DNA of 64,000 nt from CAZGUG01 sp964625335 (GCA_964625335.1 CAZVBE010000003.1:86752-150751), one strand, 5' to 3'; shown: positions 26,390 to 35,647, counted from the stretch's first letter. Notes: generated by a model from the sequence alone, not told the origin. Numbers and translations are program-made.

Positions 26390-27655
26390 TTGACAAAAAT
26401 AGTGGTAGAGACCAGTCCTCCGCTGAAGGGGACTGTTAGAATCAGCGGCGCTAAAAACGCAGTGCTGCCCATCATAGCTGCCAGCCTCCTGGCAAGTGAT
26501 AAGTGTGTACTGGACGAAATTCCGATGCTGGATGATGTGGAAGTTATGTGCGAGGTATTAGCGTCATTGGGGGCTGATATAAAGAGAATTTCGCGCAGCA
26601 GGGTCGAGATTAATTCAAAAAGTATTGACAACCATGAAGCCCCCTATGACCTTGTCAGACGGATGAGGGCGTCTTTCCTGGTAATGGGGCCGCTGCTGGC
26701 GAGGATGGGAAAGGCCAGGATATCGCTGCCGGGAGGCTGTGCCATAGGCACCAGGCCCATAGACCTGCACCTCAAGGGCTTCCGGGCAATGGGGGCCGAA
26801 ATAACGCTGGGCTATGGTTATATTGAAGCTAAGGCCGGAAGGCTTAAGGGTGACAGGATTTATCTTGATTTTCCCAGTGTTGGAGCCACCGAGAATATAG
26901 TAATGGCGGCGGCCCTTGCGGAAGGAAAGACCGTAATAGAAAATGCCGCAGAGGAACCCGAGATTGTGGACCTGGCAAACTTCATCAATAAAATGGGCGG
27001 CAGGATAAAGGGTGCGGGCACCGATACTATAAGGATTGAAGGGGTAAAAAGCCTTGGTGGTGCATCCCATGCGGTGATTCCCGACAGGATTGAGGCGGGC
27101 ACCTTCATGATAGCGGGGGCAATCACAGGAGGAGATATTATTGTTGATAATATTGTCAAATGCCATCTGATGCCCATAATGGCAAAGCTCAAGGAGGCGG
27201 GGGTGACTGTGGAGGATGCAGGCAGCGGAGTAAGGGTTTGCCACAGCGGTAAAAGGGTGAATTCGGTGGATATTAAGACCCTTCCCTATCCGGGTTTCCC
27301 AACCGACATGCAGGCCCAGATGATGGCTCTTATGAGTATTGCAAAGGGCACCAGCGTGATAATTGAAACGGTTTTTGATAACAGGTATATGCACGTGAAT
27401 GAACTCAGAAGGATGGGGGCAAGCATCAAAATCGACGGCAGGAGCGCAGTGGTTCAGGGGGTGCCGGAACTAACCGGTGCCAGGGTCAGGGCTACCGATT
27501 TAAGGGCGGGGGCTGCCCTTGTGCTGGCGGGACTTATAGCCCAGGGAAAAACGGAAATTTATGACATACACCACCTGGACAGGGGTTATACCGACCTGGA
27601 TAAAAAGATGCAGAGTTTAGGCGCAAAAATACATCGAACAAACCCTGGTGTTTAG
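26390..27655 (+). CDS. murA: UDP-N-acetylglucosamine 1-carboxyvinyltransferase
   Basis: MurA transfers enolpyruvate from PEP to UDP-GlcNAc, the first committed step of peptidoglycan synthesis. The N-terminal SGAKNAVLPIIAASLL and the catalytic-cysteine loop LPGGCAIGTRPIDLHL (fosfomycin target Cys) are intact. Length (421 aa) is normal. The TTG start follows GGAGG. Its last codons are duplicated 116 bp downstream next to the assembly gap. Confidence 0.95.
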   Translation: MTKIVVETSPPLKGTVRISGAKNAVLPIIAASLLASDKCVLDEIPMLDDVEVMCEVLASLGADIKRISRSRVEINSKSIDNHEAPYDLVRRMRASFLVMGPLLARMGKARISLPGGCAIGTRPIDLHLKGFRAMGAEITLGYGYIEAKAGRLKGDRIYLDFPSVGATENIVMAAALAEGKTVIENAAEEPEIVDLANFINKMGGRIKGAGTDTIRIEGVKSLGGASHAVIPDRIEAGTFMIAGAITGGDIIVDNIVKCHLMPIMAKLKEAGVTVEDAGSGVRVCHSGKRVNSVDIKTLPYPGFPTDMQAQMMALMSIAKGTSVIIETVFDNRYMHVNELRRMGASIKIDGRSAVVQGVPELTGARVRATDLRAGAALVLAGLIAQGKTEIYDIHHLDRGYTDLDKKMQSLGAKIHRTNPGV

Positions 27656-27805
27656 CGGCCGTTTGAGCGGGAGTGTGAATTACGGCCGCTTACATCGAGT
27701 GTAAAGAGAGCCTTCATCGTCGAGGCGGGTTATCCTCGGGGATGATTAGCCGAACAAACCCTGGTGTTTAGCGGCCGTTTGAGCGGGAGTGTGAATTACG
27801 GCCGC
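27635..27805. repeat. 116-bp tandem repeat abutting the scaffold gap
   Basis: The stretch starting CGAACAAACCCTGGTG at 27635 (the murA 3' end) recurs at 27751, a period of 116 bp. Each copy holds the inverted repeat GCGGCCGT / ACGGCCGC (27655-27689 and 27771-27805). The second copy stops at the N run, and sequence after the gap resumes with TTACATCGAG, the next motif of the same unit. This suggests a tandem array of at least three units or an assembly artefact. Confidence 0.7.
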
Positions 27806-27905
27806 NNNNNNNNNNNNNNNNNNNNNNNNNNNNNNNNNNNNNNNNNNNNNNNNNNNNNNNNNNNNNNNNNNNNNNNNNNNNNNNNNNNNNNNNNNNNNNN
27901 NNNNN
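27806..27905. other. Scaffold gap (100 N)
   Basis: Exactly 100 undetermined bases, the conventional size for a gap of unknown length. Real content and distance are unknown. Confidence 0.99.
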
Positions 27906-27923
27906 TTACATCGAGGGCAAAGA

Positions 27924-27975
27924 GAAAAAAAAGGACTGTTTGGCCGGTACAGTTTTACCGGACAAACAGTCCTTT
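27924..27975 (-). terminator. Intrinsic terminator of spoIIQ
   Basis: A long stem (AAGGACTGTTTG...CCGGTA / TACCGG...CAAACAGTCCTT) is preceded on the plus strand by eight A, i.e. followed by a T-run on the minus strand. It lies just past the spoIIQ stop codon. Confidence 0.85.
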
Positions 27976-27987
27976 GGCTTTAGAGGT

Positions 27988-28788
27988 TTACATATTTGGC
28001 AGGTGAAGCTTGGGGTCAACATGCTCTCCGCCTTTAAGCACTTCAAAATGCAGGTGGGGCTCATCACCAATCTCAAACTCGGCGGTATTTCCCACCCCGC
28101 TTATCACCTTTCCTCTTTCCACATCCTGGCCTTCCTTAACCATATTACCGTTTTGCAGGTTTGCATAGCGACTTAAAAGCCCGTTTCCATGGTCAATAGT
28201 TATCATTATTCCCAGCATAGGATGGTTGGTAACCTGTGTGACTTTACCCGACATTACCGCCTTGACGGGGGTTCCCACACCTGCTGCAATATCGATACCG
28301 TTGTGGGTAGTCCACTGTTCAAGGGTTTTTGAGTATACCAGATTATCCTTGGCGTAGTCCATAATAATTTTACCCTGCAGCGGAAGCATCATTCTTTCCT
28401 GCTGTGCAGTTTCACCCACCTGCTGGGATGAGGCTGCAGCAGCCGGTTGTTCTTTGTCTGGCGCGGCGGGCTGTTCGGCCGCCGGTTTATCGGGTTCGGT
28501 GTCTCTTTGCTCTTCCCGCGGCGTCTGTGTAACGTCGCCGGGGCCGTCGTCGATTAGAACCGTCTGGCTGTTGTCGTCGGGAGGGAGTTCTTCAATCTGG
28601 TACTCTTCCTGTATCCGGGGCTGTGCATCCGGCAAGCCTTCCTGGCTGAAATAATTAATGTTATTTCTGGTAACCCAGACGGCGGTTACCCCGAGTACAA
28701 CCAGACACATAAACAGTACTATATAAAAACTGTCCCTGTTAGCAGCGGCCAGCAGCCGGCTCTTGTTAAATCTCTTTCTCATTCCCAT
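27988..28788 (-). CDS. spoIIQ: SpoIIQ-like M23 (LytM) peptidase
   Basis: A 266-aa protein with a cytoplasmic N-tail, one membrane helix (FYIVLFMCLVVLGVTAVWV), a Pro/Ala/Gln-rich linker and a C-terminal LytM domain at about residues 140-255. The zinc ligands THNGIDIA (HxxxD) and PHLHFEV (HxH) are intact, unlike B. subtilis SpoIIQ, which lacks one; Clostridial SpoIIQ usually keeps them. The protein bridges forespore and mother-cell membranes during engulfment. The ATG at 28788 follows GGAGGTGA; the longer open frame upstream is not supported. It diverges from spoIID. Confidence 0.85.
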   Translation of the reverse strand: MGMRKRFNKSRLLAAANRDSFYIVLFMCLVVLGVTAVWVTRNNINYFSQEGLPDAQPRIQEEYQIEELPPDDNSQTVLIDDGPGDVTQTPREEQRDTEPDKPAAEQPAAPDKEQPAAAASSQQVGETAQQERMMLPLQGKIIMDYAKDNLVYSKTLEQWTTHNGIDIAAGVGTPVKAVMSGKVTQVTNHPMLGIMITIDHGNGLLSRYANLQNGNMVKEGQDVERGKVISGVGNTAEFEIGDEPHLHFEVLKGGEHVDPKLHLPNM

Positions 28789-28812
28789 GGCTTTGGTTTC
28801 ACCTCCATCCGG

Positions 28813-28842
28813 TATTATGTCCATAAAATAACAAAAAATACA
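28813..28842 (-). promoter_or_regulatory. Candidate sigma-F/G promoter for spoIIQ
   Basis: On the minus strand TGTATT (-35 like) and GGACATAATA (-10) are separated by 14 bp; the -10 fits GGnnAnAMTw completely. spoIIQ is a sigma-F gene in B. subtilis. The predicted start would leave a leader of only about 18 nt. Confidence 0.5.
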
Positions 28843-28844
28843 AA

Positions 28845-28874
28845 GTAATATTTGGTTTGCACAATAAATATTAT
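28845..28874 (+). promoter_or_regulatory. Candidate sigma-E promoter for spoIID
   Basis: GTAATATT at 28845-28852 (7/8 to GTCATATT) and AATATTAT at 28867-28874 (5/8 to CATACAAT) with 14-bp spacing would give a start near 28881, ten bases before the Shine-Dalgarno site. spoIID is sigma-E dependent in B. subtilis. Confidence 0.4.
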
Positions 28875-28904
28875 TTAAAAGAGCCAATCCGGAGGAGGAT
28901 GGGT

Positions 28905-29906
28905 ATGCGTACCATAATTGGTGTTATTATATTTATATTTTTTATTACTATAGTACTTCCGGTGTTTGTTATCCAGGGATGTGACCTGTTTTCGAAACCG
29001 GAAAAGGGCTATGTGGATGAAAAACCCCTGGAGGTAATTGTCTATTTACACGGGGACGGTATAATCAGAAAGATGGACCTTGAGGAATATATTACAGGGG
29101 TTGTGGCGGCGGAAATGCCGGCAAGCTTCCATATAGAAGCATTAAAGGCGCAGGCGGTGGCGGCGCGGACCTATACCGTAAAACGGATGACCTCCCTCGG
29201 GGGAAGTCCTAACAAGGACCATCCGGAGGTGGATATATGCACCGATTCGACCCACTGCCAGGCATGGATCTCACCCGAGTTGTTCAGGCAAAACCTAAGG
29301 AAACAGTTTGGCATATTAGGTCATAGAAAATATGTAAATAATATTACCCGGGCTGTGGAAGATACCCGGGGTCTTATACTGGTATATCAGGAATCGGTGA
29401 TTGACCCGCTGTTTCACTCAACCAGCGGAGGGTTCACCGAGAACTCCGAGGAAGTATTTTCCGCGGTTGTTCCTTATCTAAGAAGCGTTGCAAGTCCCTA
29501 TGAGGAGCATTCTCCCAGGCTAACCGACATGGTTGAAATGAAGACGGATGATTTTGTTAAAAGCATGCAGCGGAAATTTGACGGTTTAAAAATTAACGCG
29601 GAGGATTTATCCTCCTCAATACAGGTTATCGAGGTTAGTCAGGGGGGGAAGGTTATCAGCGTTAAGGTTGGGGACACAGTCATAAGCGGCCGCGATGTCC
29701 GGGCCGCACTGGGATTAAATTCCACCGATTTTAAAATAGACTGCGTTGGGGACAGGGTAATTATTACCACCTTAGGATACGGTCACGGCGTAGGCATGAG
29801 CCAATACGGGGCTGACGGAATGGCGCAGAGGGGAGACGGATATGACAAAATCCTTAAGCACTATTATACCGGGGTGGAGATTAAGATGATACAGGAAGTG
29901 TTTTAG
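28905..29906 (+). CDS. spoIID: Stage II sporulation protein D
   Basis: SpoIID is a membrane-anchored lytic transglycosylase that works with SpoIIM and SpoIIP in engulfment. After an N-terminal membrane helix come LEEYITGVVAAEMPASFHIEALKAQAVAARTY (read as adjoining motifs), the catalytic-Glu-bearing SpoIID/LytB signature, the HSTSGGFTENSEEVF segment and the C-terminal GYGHGVGMSQYGADGMA. Length is 333 aa from ATG 28905, which has better spacing from GGAGGAGG than the ATG at 28899. Confidence 0.94.
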   Translation: MRTIIGVIIFIFFITIVLPVFVIQGCDLFSKPEKGYVDEKPLEVIVYLHGDGIIRKMDLEEYITGVVAAEMPASFHIEALKAQAVAARTYTVKRMTSLGGSPNKDHPEVDICTDSTHCQAWISPELFRQNLRKQFGILGHRKYVNNITRAVEDTRGLILVYQESVIDPLFHSTSGGFTENSEEVFSAVVPYLRSVASPYEEHSPRLTDMVEMKTDDFVKSMQRKFDGLKINAEDLSSSIQVIEVSQGGKVISVKVGDTVISGRDVRAALGLNSTDFKIDCVGDRVIITTLGYGHGVGMSQYGADGMAQRGDGYDKILKHYYTGVEIKMIQEVF

Positions 29907-30061
29907 GTTAGCGGCTTAACACCATTTATCCCTGCCGCCCTTTGACCTGCGGCGGTCGCCTGGACAACCTGAGCATCCTCCTGAAACAGACGGGAATACT
30001 TCCCCTGTAACCCTTGTTTTATAGCATACTGCACTATGAAATAAGCCTGACTTGGTGTTTT

Positions 30062-30104
30062 GCCCGGCCTGCGAATTTTCTGCAAAGCTTCGGCCGGCTT
30101 TTTT
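30062..30104 (+). terminator. Probable intrinsic terminator downstream of spoIID
   Basis: GCCCGGCC and GGCCGGC arms (one bulge) separated by about 22 nt, then TTTTTT. It lies 155 bp past the spoIID stop codon. Confidence 0.5.
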
Positions 30105-30285
30105 ACCCTCCATTTCCAAAATCATATCCCTATACGAGAGAGAGCAAAAAAACACATCAAAATGCCGGATTTCCACAAAAATGGTTATTAATAAGATAAT
30201 AAAATAAGTTTTATAGAAAAATTTAATTATTTCTAAAAAAAAGAAGGAATTCGGGGTTGAGTGTAGAATTCTATAGTGAATACAA

Positions 30286-30297
30286 ATTGTATACAAT
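30286..30297. promoter_or_regulatory. Palindromic candidate operator of the GntR regulator
   Basis: ATTGTATACAAT is a perfect 12-bp palindrome of the TNGTnnnACNA style bound by FadR/LldR-type GntR proteins. It lies about 105 bp upstream of the regulator gene, with a related half-rich copy (AGTTATACAAT) at 30,309-30,319. Autoregulation is inferred. Confidence 0.5.
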
Positions 30298-30401
30298 ATG
30301 AATACAAAAGTTATACAATCAAACCTACCAACATTTGAAATATTTGCCTTTAATCCAAAAGATAATTGAAGCAAAAAAAATGAGGAAAGGAAATATTTTA
30401 T

Positions 30402-31052
30402 ATGGAAAATTTAATCGTTAAAAACCAAAAAAAAAGCCTGAGTGAAATGGCGTATTTATCCATTAAGGAGAGCATTATTAATGGCCGTTTAAAACCAGGG
30501 GAAGAGCTGAACGAGTGTAATATCGCCGAAGAACTGTCTATTAGCCGGACGCCTCTGCGTTCTGCCTTGAACAGGCTTCATGCCGAAGGGTTAGTGAGAA
30601 TAACCCCAAACAAAGGTTGTGCTGTGAGAAAGCTGGATTTAAAAGAAATAGTTGAAATAACCCAGGTTCGTGAGGCTTTAGAGGGAATGGTTGCACGACT
30701 TGCCTGCGACAGAATAAGCAAAAAAGAATTGAATGAAGTTATTTCCTGGTTCCCCTCCTTTGACAGGGAGCTAAACGAAACTGACTTTGCAGCGTCTTAT
30801 GATGCGGGGATAAAAATGCATAACTATTTAAGGGAAAAAAGCAATAATCACATAATTCAAAAACAACTTGCCTTTATAGATATGCAAATTAAGCTGGTGG
30901 CTCAAATGTCCACCGAGGTTCCCGGCAGATCCGAACTGGCTCATAAAGAGCATAAAGAGATTATAGATGCTCTCGTGGCAAAGGATCCCGAGCTTGCAGA
31001 GGAAAAGATGCGCAGCCACATAAGGAATGTAAGAATGAGTTTTATGCTTTAA
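30402..31052 (+). CDS. GntR/FadR-family transcriptional regulator
   Basis: A 216-aa regulator. Residues about 10-75 form the winged helix (LSISRTPLRSALNRLHAEGLV), and the remainder is an FCD ligand-binding domain with histidines at positions expected for the metal-dependent carboxylate site (KMHNYL, LAHKEH, MRSHI). FCD regulators usually sense carboxylic acids. It is the first gene of the island and probably controls it; the effector is unknown. Confidence 0.88.
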   Translation: MENLIVKNQKKSLSEMAYLSIKESIINGRLKPGEELNECNIAEELSISRTPLRSALNRLHAEGLVRITPNKGCAVRKLDLKEIVEITQVREALEGMVARLACDRISKKELNEVISWFPSFDRELNETDFAASYDAGIKMHNYLREKSNNHIIQKQLAFIDMQIKLVAQMSTEVPGRSELAHKEHKEIIDALVAKDPELAEEKMRSHIRNVRMSFML

Positions 31053-31162
31053 GACAGGAAACAGTACATACATAGAGGGGGTGATAAGAGAAGCGACAAA
31101 AGGATGTACAACTGCAGCATAAAAAACAGCCAGATTACACTAGATTAGAAGGGAGAAAAAAA

Positions 31163-32365
31163 ATGAGCAGAGGTACTATGGGTGTTGACTGGGAAGAACG
31201 TATTGATTTTGACCGAATGAGAAGGGAAAGACTTCAAAAAGCTAAAGATGCACTGGATAGCTCAGATGCTGATGTTCTATTTGTATTTCGCACAGAGGAT
31301 TGCCGTTATCTGACAAGCTACAGGACTCATCTTCATCCTACGGCAATGTTAGGAAACGCGGTGGTTGTTCTGCCCAAAGGCGGGGAACCGTTTTTGTTTA
31401 CTATGGACCATGAGCATTGTAAGCTGAGAATGCCGTGGCTTGATTCAAAGCAAATCAAACCCAGGGCTAATTTCCGCGAATCCGTAGGAATAAAAGCATT
31501 TTGCGATATGGTTAAAGAAGAATTGGGTGACCTGAAAGGAAGCAAGATAGGGGTTGACTTATGGACTCCTGTAATGACCGGGGAGTTGCAGAAATGCTTC
31601 CCCGAATCGGAATTTGTTGATGGACTGGAAATATTGAGCAAAGCCAAGATAATCAAGACCAGGGACGAAATTGATTGCATAAAAGTAGCAAACATCATTA
31701 CAGAAGCAGGCATGGAAGCTGCCGTATCAACGATAAAACCCGGAGCCAAGGAATGTGAAGTACTGGCTGCTGCATGGGAGAAAATGACATCCATGGGAAG
31801 CGAGTGGTCACAGTGTACTAATATTGTGGCATCCGGTCCTTATACAGCACCATACAGAAGGTTTACATCAGACAGGATAATTCGTCCCGGTGACCTGGTA
31901 ATAATCGATATAGGCGGCTGCTTCAACGGCTACTGGGGAGACTTTACAAGGACTTGGGTATGCGGAAATATCAAGCCCACCAAGGAAGAGATAGAAATCC
32001 ATCAGAACTGTTACAATGCACTCTTTAACGGATGTGACAAATCAAGAGCCGGAAATACCAATGCGGATGTTTTTGAAGCGGCCTATCCGTATGTGCTGGA
32101 TAGCTTAGGCCATGGTTCGGGGGTAAATCCATGGGAAGCTCCGTTCTTTAGCCCTGCATCGGCAAAGGCACCTGTGACTTTGGAAGTTAATATGCAGTAC
32201 AACCTTGAACCCTACGCCGGCGTTCCTGGTATTGGCGGAGTTCGTTTGGAAAACTGTCTTGCAATAACAGAAGGAGACCCGGACATTTTCACAATTTATC
32301 CGTTTGACGAAAGACTGCTAAAAGATACTCATCCGTTGGACAAGACCACAGGCAGAACAAGATAA
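31163..32365 (+). CDS. M24-family metallohydrolase (creatinase / Xaa-Pro peptidase fold)
   Basis: 400 aa with a creatinase-type N-terminal domain and a C-terminal pita-bread domain. Metal ligands are visible as DIGGCFNGYWGDFTRTW (two Asp), GHGSG (His), NLEPYAG and RLENC (Glu). The family includes Xaa-Pro peptidases, creatinase and ectoine hydrolase; the substrate cannot be read from sequence. In this setting it may hydrolyse an amide-linked form of the imported acid. Confidence 0.8.
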   Translation: MSRGTMGVDWEERIDFDRMRRERLQKAKDALDSSDADVLFVFRTEDCRYLTSYRTHLHPTAMLGNAVVVLPKGGEPFLFTMDHEHCKLRMPWLDSKQIKPRANFRESVGIKAFCDMVKEELGDLKGSKIGVDLWTPVMTGELQKCFPESEFVDGLEILSKAKIIKTRDEIDCIKVANIITEAGMEAAVSTIKPGAKECEVLAAAWEKMTSMGSEWSQCTNIVASGPYTAPYRRFTSDRIIRPGDLVIIDIGGCFNGYWGDFTRTWVCGNIKPTKEEIEIHQNCYNALFNGCDKSRAGNTNADVFEAAYPYVLDSLGHGSGVNPWEAPFFSPASAKAPVTLEVNMQYNLEPYAGVPGIGGVRLENCLAITEGDPDIFTIYPFDERLLKDTHPLDKTTGRTR

Positions 32366-32405
32366 ATTCCGGCAGTAAAAAAATACTAAGGAGTGTGATT
32401 AATTA

Positions 32406-33389
32406 ATGTTCAATAAGAAGCTTATGGTTATAAGCGTAGCATTAATGTTACTTTTGGTAGTCAGCGGCTGCCAGGCACCTGCTTCGGGAGATTCAGATAC
32501 TGCACCGGCACCCGCAGTTAATATCACAATGGGAACCGGTGGTATGGGAGGCCCCCTTCAGGCAGTTGGCGCAGGTTGGGGTTCGATAATACACAAATAT
32601 GCGGACAATGTTAATGTAACGGTTGCGGTCACCGGCGGCGGTAATGAAAACATGCGGCTTGTATCCCAGTATGCTATGGATATAGGTTTTACTGCTACTC
32701 CGGATAGTGCAGTTGTTCTTGAAGAGGGTGGAATGTACGACAATATGAGAGGACTTTTCACCTATCACTATGGAGGCTTACAACTGGCTGTAACCGCCAA
32801 TTCAGGTATTGAAAGCTTTGAAGACCTGAAAGGCAAAAAAATATCCATGGGGGCACCGGGGTCAGCCCTGGAGGCTTATTCCAAGCTTGCTATGGAAGCA
32901 CACGGACTTGCGGAAACAGATTATTCGGGAGAATTGTTAAACCTTGCAACCGCAGGAAGTATGCTGAAGGATGGAACCCTTGACGCTACTTTTTATTTCT
33001 CCCCCGTTCCTATGTCACACCTGCTGGATGTTTCCTCAGCGAGGGATATCAGGATGATACCCTTTACCGAGGAAGGTGCGGATAAGTTTATGGCTGAATC
33101 AAAGGGCTGGAAAAAGGGCTACTGGGAAACAGACAGCTACCCGAATATGGTGAATGAGGAGCCTGTTTTGACAGTAATGACAAGCTGGACTTTGTTTACC
33201 CATGATGAGCTTGACGACGAAGTTGTTAACGAGGTACTGGCCGTATTGTTTGATAATCTGGAAGAGTTTTATGAGTGCCATCCCGGTGCCAAGGAAGTAG
33301 TTCTGGAAAGGGCACTGGATGATATGCAGTTACCGCTGCATCCTGCAGCAAAGGAATTCTTTGAAGATCGTGGCTTAACGGTACAATAG
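32406..33389 (+). CDS. TAXI-family TRAP solute receptor, lipoprotein (first copy)
   Basis: 327 aa with a lipoprotein signal peptide and lipobox VSGC near residue 22. The mature protein has TAXI features: MGTGGMGGPLQAVGAGW near the N-terminus and GKKISMGAPGSALEAYS in the middle. It captures a carboxylate-like solute outside the membrane and hands it to the permease that follows. The 368-bp spacer before the permease holds a long-loop hairpin. Confidence 0.85.
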   Translation: MFNKKLMVISVALMLLLVVSGCQAPASGDSDTAPAPAVNITMGTGGMGGPLQAVGAGWGSIIHKYADNVNVTVAVTGGGNENMRLVSQYAMDIGFTATPDSAVVLEEGGMYDNMRGLFTYHYGGLQLAVTANSGIESFEDLKGKKISMGAPGSALEAYSKLAMEAHGLAETDYSGELLNLATAGSMLKDGTLDATFYFSPVPMSHLLDVSSARDIRMIPFTEEGADKFMAESKGWKKGYWETDSYPNMVNEEPVLTVMTSWTLFTHDELDDEVVNEVLAVLFDNLEEFYECHPGAKEVVLERALDDMQLPLHPAAKEFFEDRGLTVQ

Positions 33390-33757
33390 GCTATATAAAC
33401 TGTCTTGTGCGAGTTTTGGTTGCTTATACCCCTCATACTTGAATATAAAATACTACTAACGCAGATAAGGAATTAATCAAAACAACTAACCAGCAGTTAT
33501 GTGGTTTGAGGGAAATGACCCTAATTATATAGCTTAGATTGCAAAATATTAGTCAGAATCTATTAATTGGACGCAAAAACGCTGTGTTGTTTATATGGTA
33601 GAAATTACTGAAGCAGTTTACGCAGTTAATCTGACACAGGCGTTGAAAAAGTATTTTGTCATTTGTTGAATGATGAGACTTGTTCAACGCCTTCTTCTTG
33701 CATAACCATATTATGCGGCAAAATCTGTTATAAAACTTGGATTAAGGGGGGTTCACG
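33390..33757. other. Spacer between TRAP receptor and permease
   Basis: AT-rich, no open frame. Contains an inverted repeat GGCGTTGAA (33,649-33,657) / TTCAACGCC (33,683-33,691) followed by TTCTTCTT, possibly an attenuator or mRNA-stability element that lowers permease expression relative to the receptor. Confidence 0.5.
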
Positions 33758-35647
33758 GTGACTGGTTTTCAAAACTACTGGGACATTCTAATAAAACGTT
33801 TAGTCATGGTTCTTGCCATAATATTGGCCGGTTTCCTTATGTATACTGCTTTGTTCGGTGAATACACGGTTTATATTCAAAGAGGACTGCCTCTGTTGAT
33901 AACATCCTTACTGATTTTTTACAAGTATCCATTTTCAAAAAAACACCGGATCAAAAGTCTTGAGGTCGTTATGAATACGCTGTTCGTAACGGGAGCCTTA
34001 GTATCATCACTGTATTTGATGTTCAATTATGCAGAAATTTCCCGCAGAATAGGTATCGAAACACAACTTGATGTAATTGTCGGAGTCATCGGTATTCTTG
34101 TTGTATTGGAAGCAGCCAGAAGAACGACGGGTTTGGCAATTCCCATAATAGCCAGTTCCTTCGCTTTATACGGCTATTTCGGAAAATACGTACCAGGTTT
34201 CTTTTCACACAGAGGGTTTACTCTGACGGATATTACCCGATACGTGTTCTACGGACAGGATGGTATTTTGGGTACTGCCTTAGGCGTTATGACCAGTTAT
34301 GTGTATGTATTGTTTATATTTGGTTCTCTGCTGCAGGTTACCGGTGCAGGGCAGTTTTTTCTCAATTTGGCCATCTCGTTGACAGGAAGGCTGAGAAGCG
34401 GCCCGGCTCAGGGCGGTGTTGTCGGCAGTTCACTGTTTGGAAGTATAAGCGGCAGCGCTGTGGCCAATGTGGTGGGGACAGGAACCTTTACCATACCGTT
34501 AATGATTAAAAGCGGATATACACCTCAATTTGCGGCGGCAGTTGAAGCGGTTGCTTCAAGCGGAGGACAGCTTATGCCTCCCGTCATGGGTGCGGCGGCT
34601 TTCCTGATGGCAGAGATATTATCGGTACCCTATTTAACGGTAGTCAAGGCCGCATTGATACCGGCTCTCCTATACTACATCACTCTATTTGCAGCTGTTC
34701 ATTTTGAGGCTTCACGGCTCGGATTGCAGCCTATACCAAAGGCGGAAAGGCCAAAACTCAAAAAACTATTAAAGCGTGACGGGTTATTCCTGATTCCGTT
34801 ATTAGTTTTGATTACAATCCTTGTAATGGGATATAGTCCTGCCCGCGCGGCAATGTCTGCGATTTTCCTGATTTTTGTCGTTGCCTTTATTATAAGGAAA
34901 CCGACACGTTTCAAGTTCGATTTGGTATTAAAATCGGTAGAAAATTCCGCCATGTCATCCCTTTCCTGTTGGGGAGCAATGAGTGCCATCGGCGTTATTA
35001 TTGCAGTAGTATCTATGACCGGTTTTGGGACAAAGTTCGCAGAAGTCGTTATGCAAGTTGCCGGGAGCAGCCTGCTGTTTGCCCTGGTATTAACTATGCT
35101 GGCTTCACTGGTTTTGGGTATGGGATTACCAACGGTTGCCTGTTATATATTGTTGGGGATTATTTGCGCACCCGGCTTGGTAAAACTGGGGGTACCGTTA
35201 ATAGCGGCTCACCTGTTCATTTTCTATTATGGTATTATATCGGCCATTACTCCTCCGGTTGCACTGGCATCCTATGTTGCATCGGGGATTGCGGACTGCA
35301 GTCCGGTAAAAGCTTCGTACCAGGCTATTAAGCTGGGCATTACGGCTTTTATCATCCCTTATTTCTTTATCTATTCTCCGGAACTAGTGTTTATTGGAAG
35401 CGGACTTGGCATATTCAGAGCATTTGTGACGGCAGCCATTGGCGTTATTGCCCTGGCGGTTGGCATAATTGGATTTTTGTTTACCAAAGTCTCCAATTGG
35501 GAACGGGGATTATACTATGTAGCGGCCATACTCATGATTAATGCGGGAGTAGTTACAGAACTGGCCGGATTAATAATCATATCATTATTGGTGCTTAAGA
35601 ACTGGCTGGCCGGTAAACGTAATACACAAACAGAATTGGCCTCCTAG
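33758..35647 (+). CDS. TRAP transporter fused permease (DctQM type), first copy
   Basis: 629 aa with about 16-18 hydrophobic segments. The N-terminal four-helix part corresponds to DctQ and the rest to DctM, with family motifs GSSLFGSISGSAVANVVGTGTFTIP and SSGGQLMPPVMGAAAFLMAE (each partly quoted) and GMGLPTVACYILL. Fused permeases pair with TAXI receptors such as the one just upstream. Uptake is driven by an ion gradient, usually Na+. GTG start behind AAGGGGGG. Confidence 0.88.
   Translation: MTGFQNYWDILIKRLVMVLAIILAGFLMYTALFGEYTVYIQRGLPLLITSLLIFYKYPFSKKHRIKSLEVVMNTLFVTGALVSSLYLMFNYAEISRRIGIETQLDVIVGVIGILVVLEAARRTTGLAIPIIASSFALYGYFGKYVPGFFSHRGFTLTDITRYVFYGQDGILGTALGVMTSYVYVLFIFGSLLQVTGAGQFFLNLAISLTGRLRSGPAQGGVVGSSLFGSISGSAVANVVGTGTFTIPLMIKSGYTPQFAAAVEAVASSGGQLMPPVMGAAAFLMAEILSVPYLTVVKAALIPALLYYITLFAAVHFEASRLGLQPIPKAERPKLKKLLKRDGLFLIPLLVLITILVMGYSPARAAMSAIFLIFVVAFIIRKPTRFKFDLVLKSVENSAMSSLSCWGAMSAIGVIIAVVSMTGFGTKFAEVVMQVAGSSLLFALVLTMLASLVLGMGLPTVACYILLGIICAPGLVKLGVPLIAAHLFIFYYGIISAITPPVALASYVASGIADCSPVKASYQAIKLGITAFIIPYFFIYSPELVFIGSGLGIFRAFVTAAIGVIALAVGIIGFLFTKVSNWERGLYYVAAILMINAGVVTELAGLIIISLLVLKNWLAGKRNTQTELAS

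Larger units (their letters stand above)
29907..30401. other. Left flank of the catabolic island, no gene
   Basis: The first half keeps backbone base composition and ends in a terminator-like GC stem followed by TTTTTT (30,062-30,104). From about 30,110 the sequence becomes strongly AT-rich up to the GntR gene. Minus-strand open frames here lack any recognisable domain or a ribosome site, and I do not call them. Confidence 0.5.

Noticed and set aside
27764..28006. 80-aa open frame running through the N gap
   Set aside because: It is largely undetermined residues and an artefact of the gap.
29916..30374. 152-aa reverse-strand open frame left of the island
   Set aside because: It crosses a sharp composition change, has no recognisable domain and no ribosome site; part overlaps a terminator-like stem.
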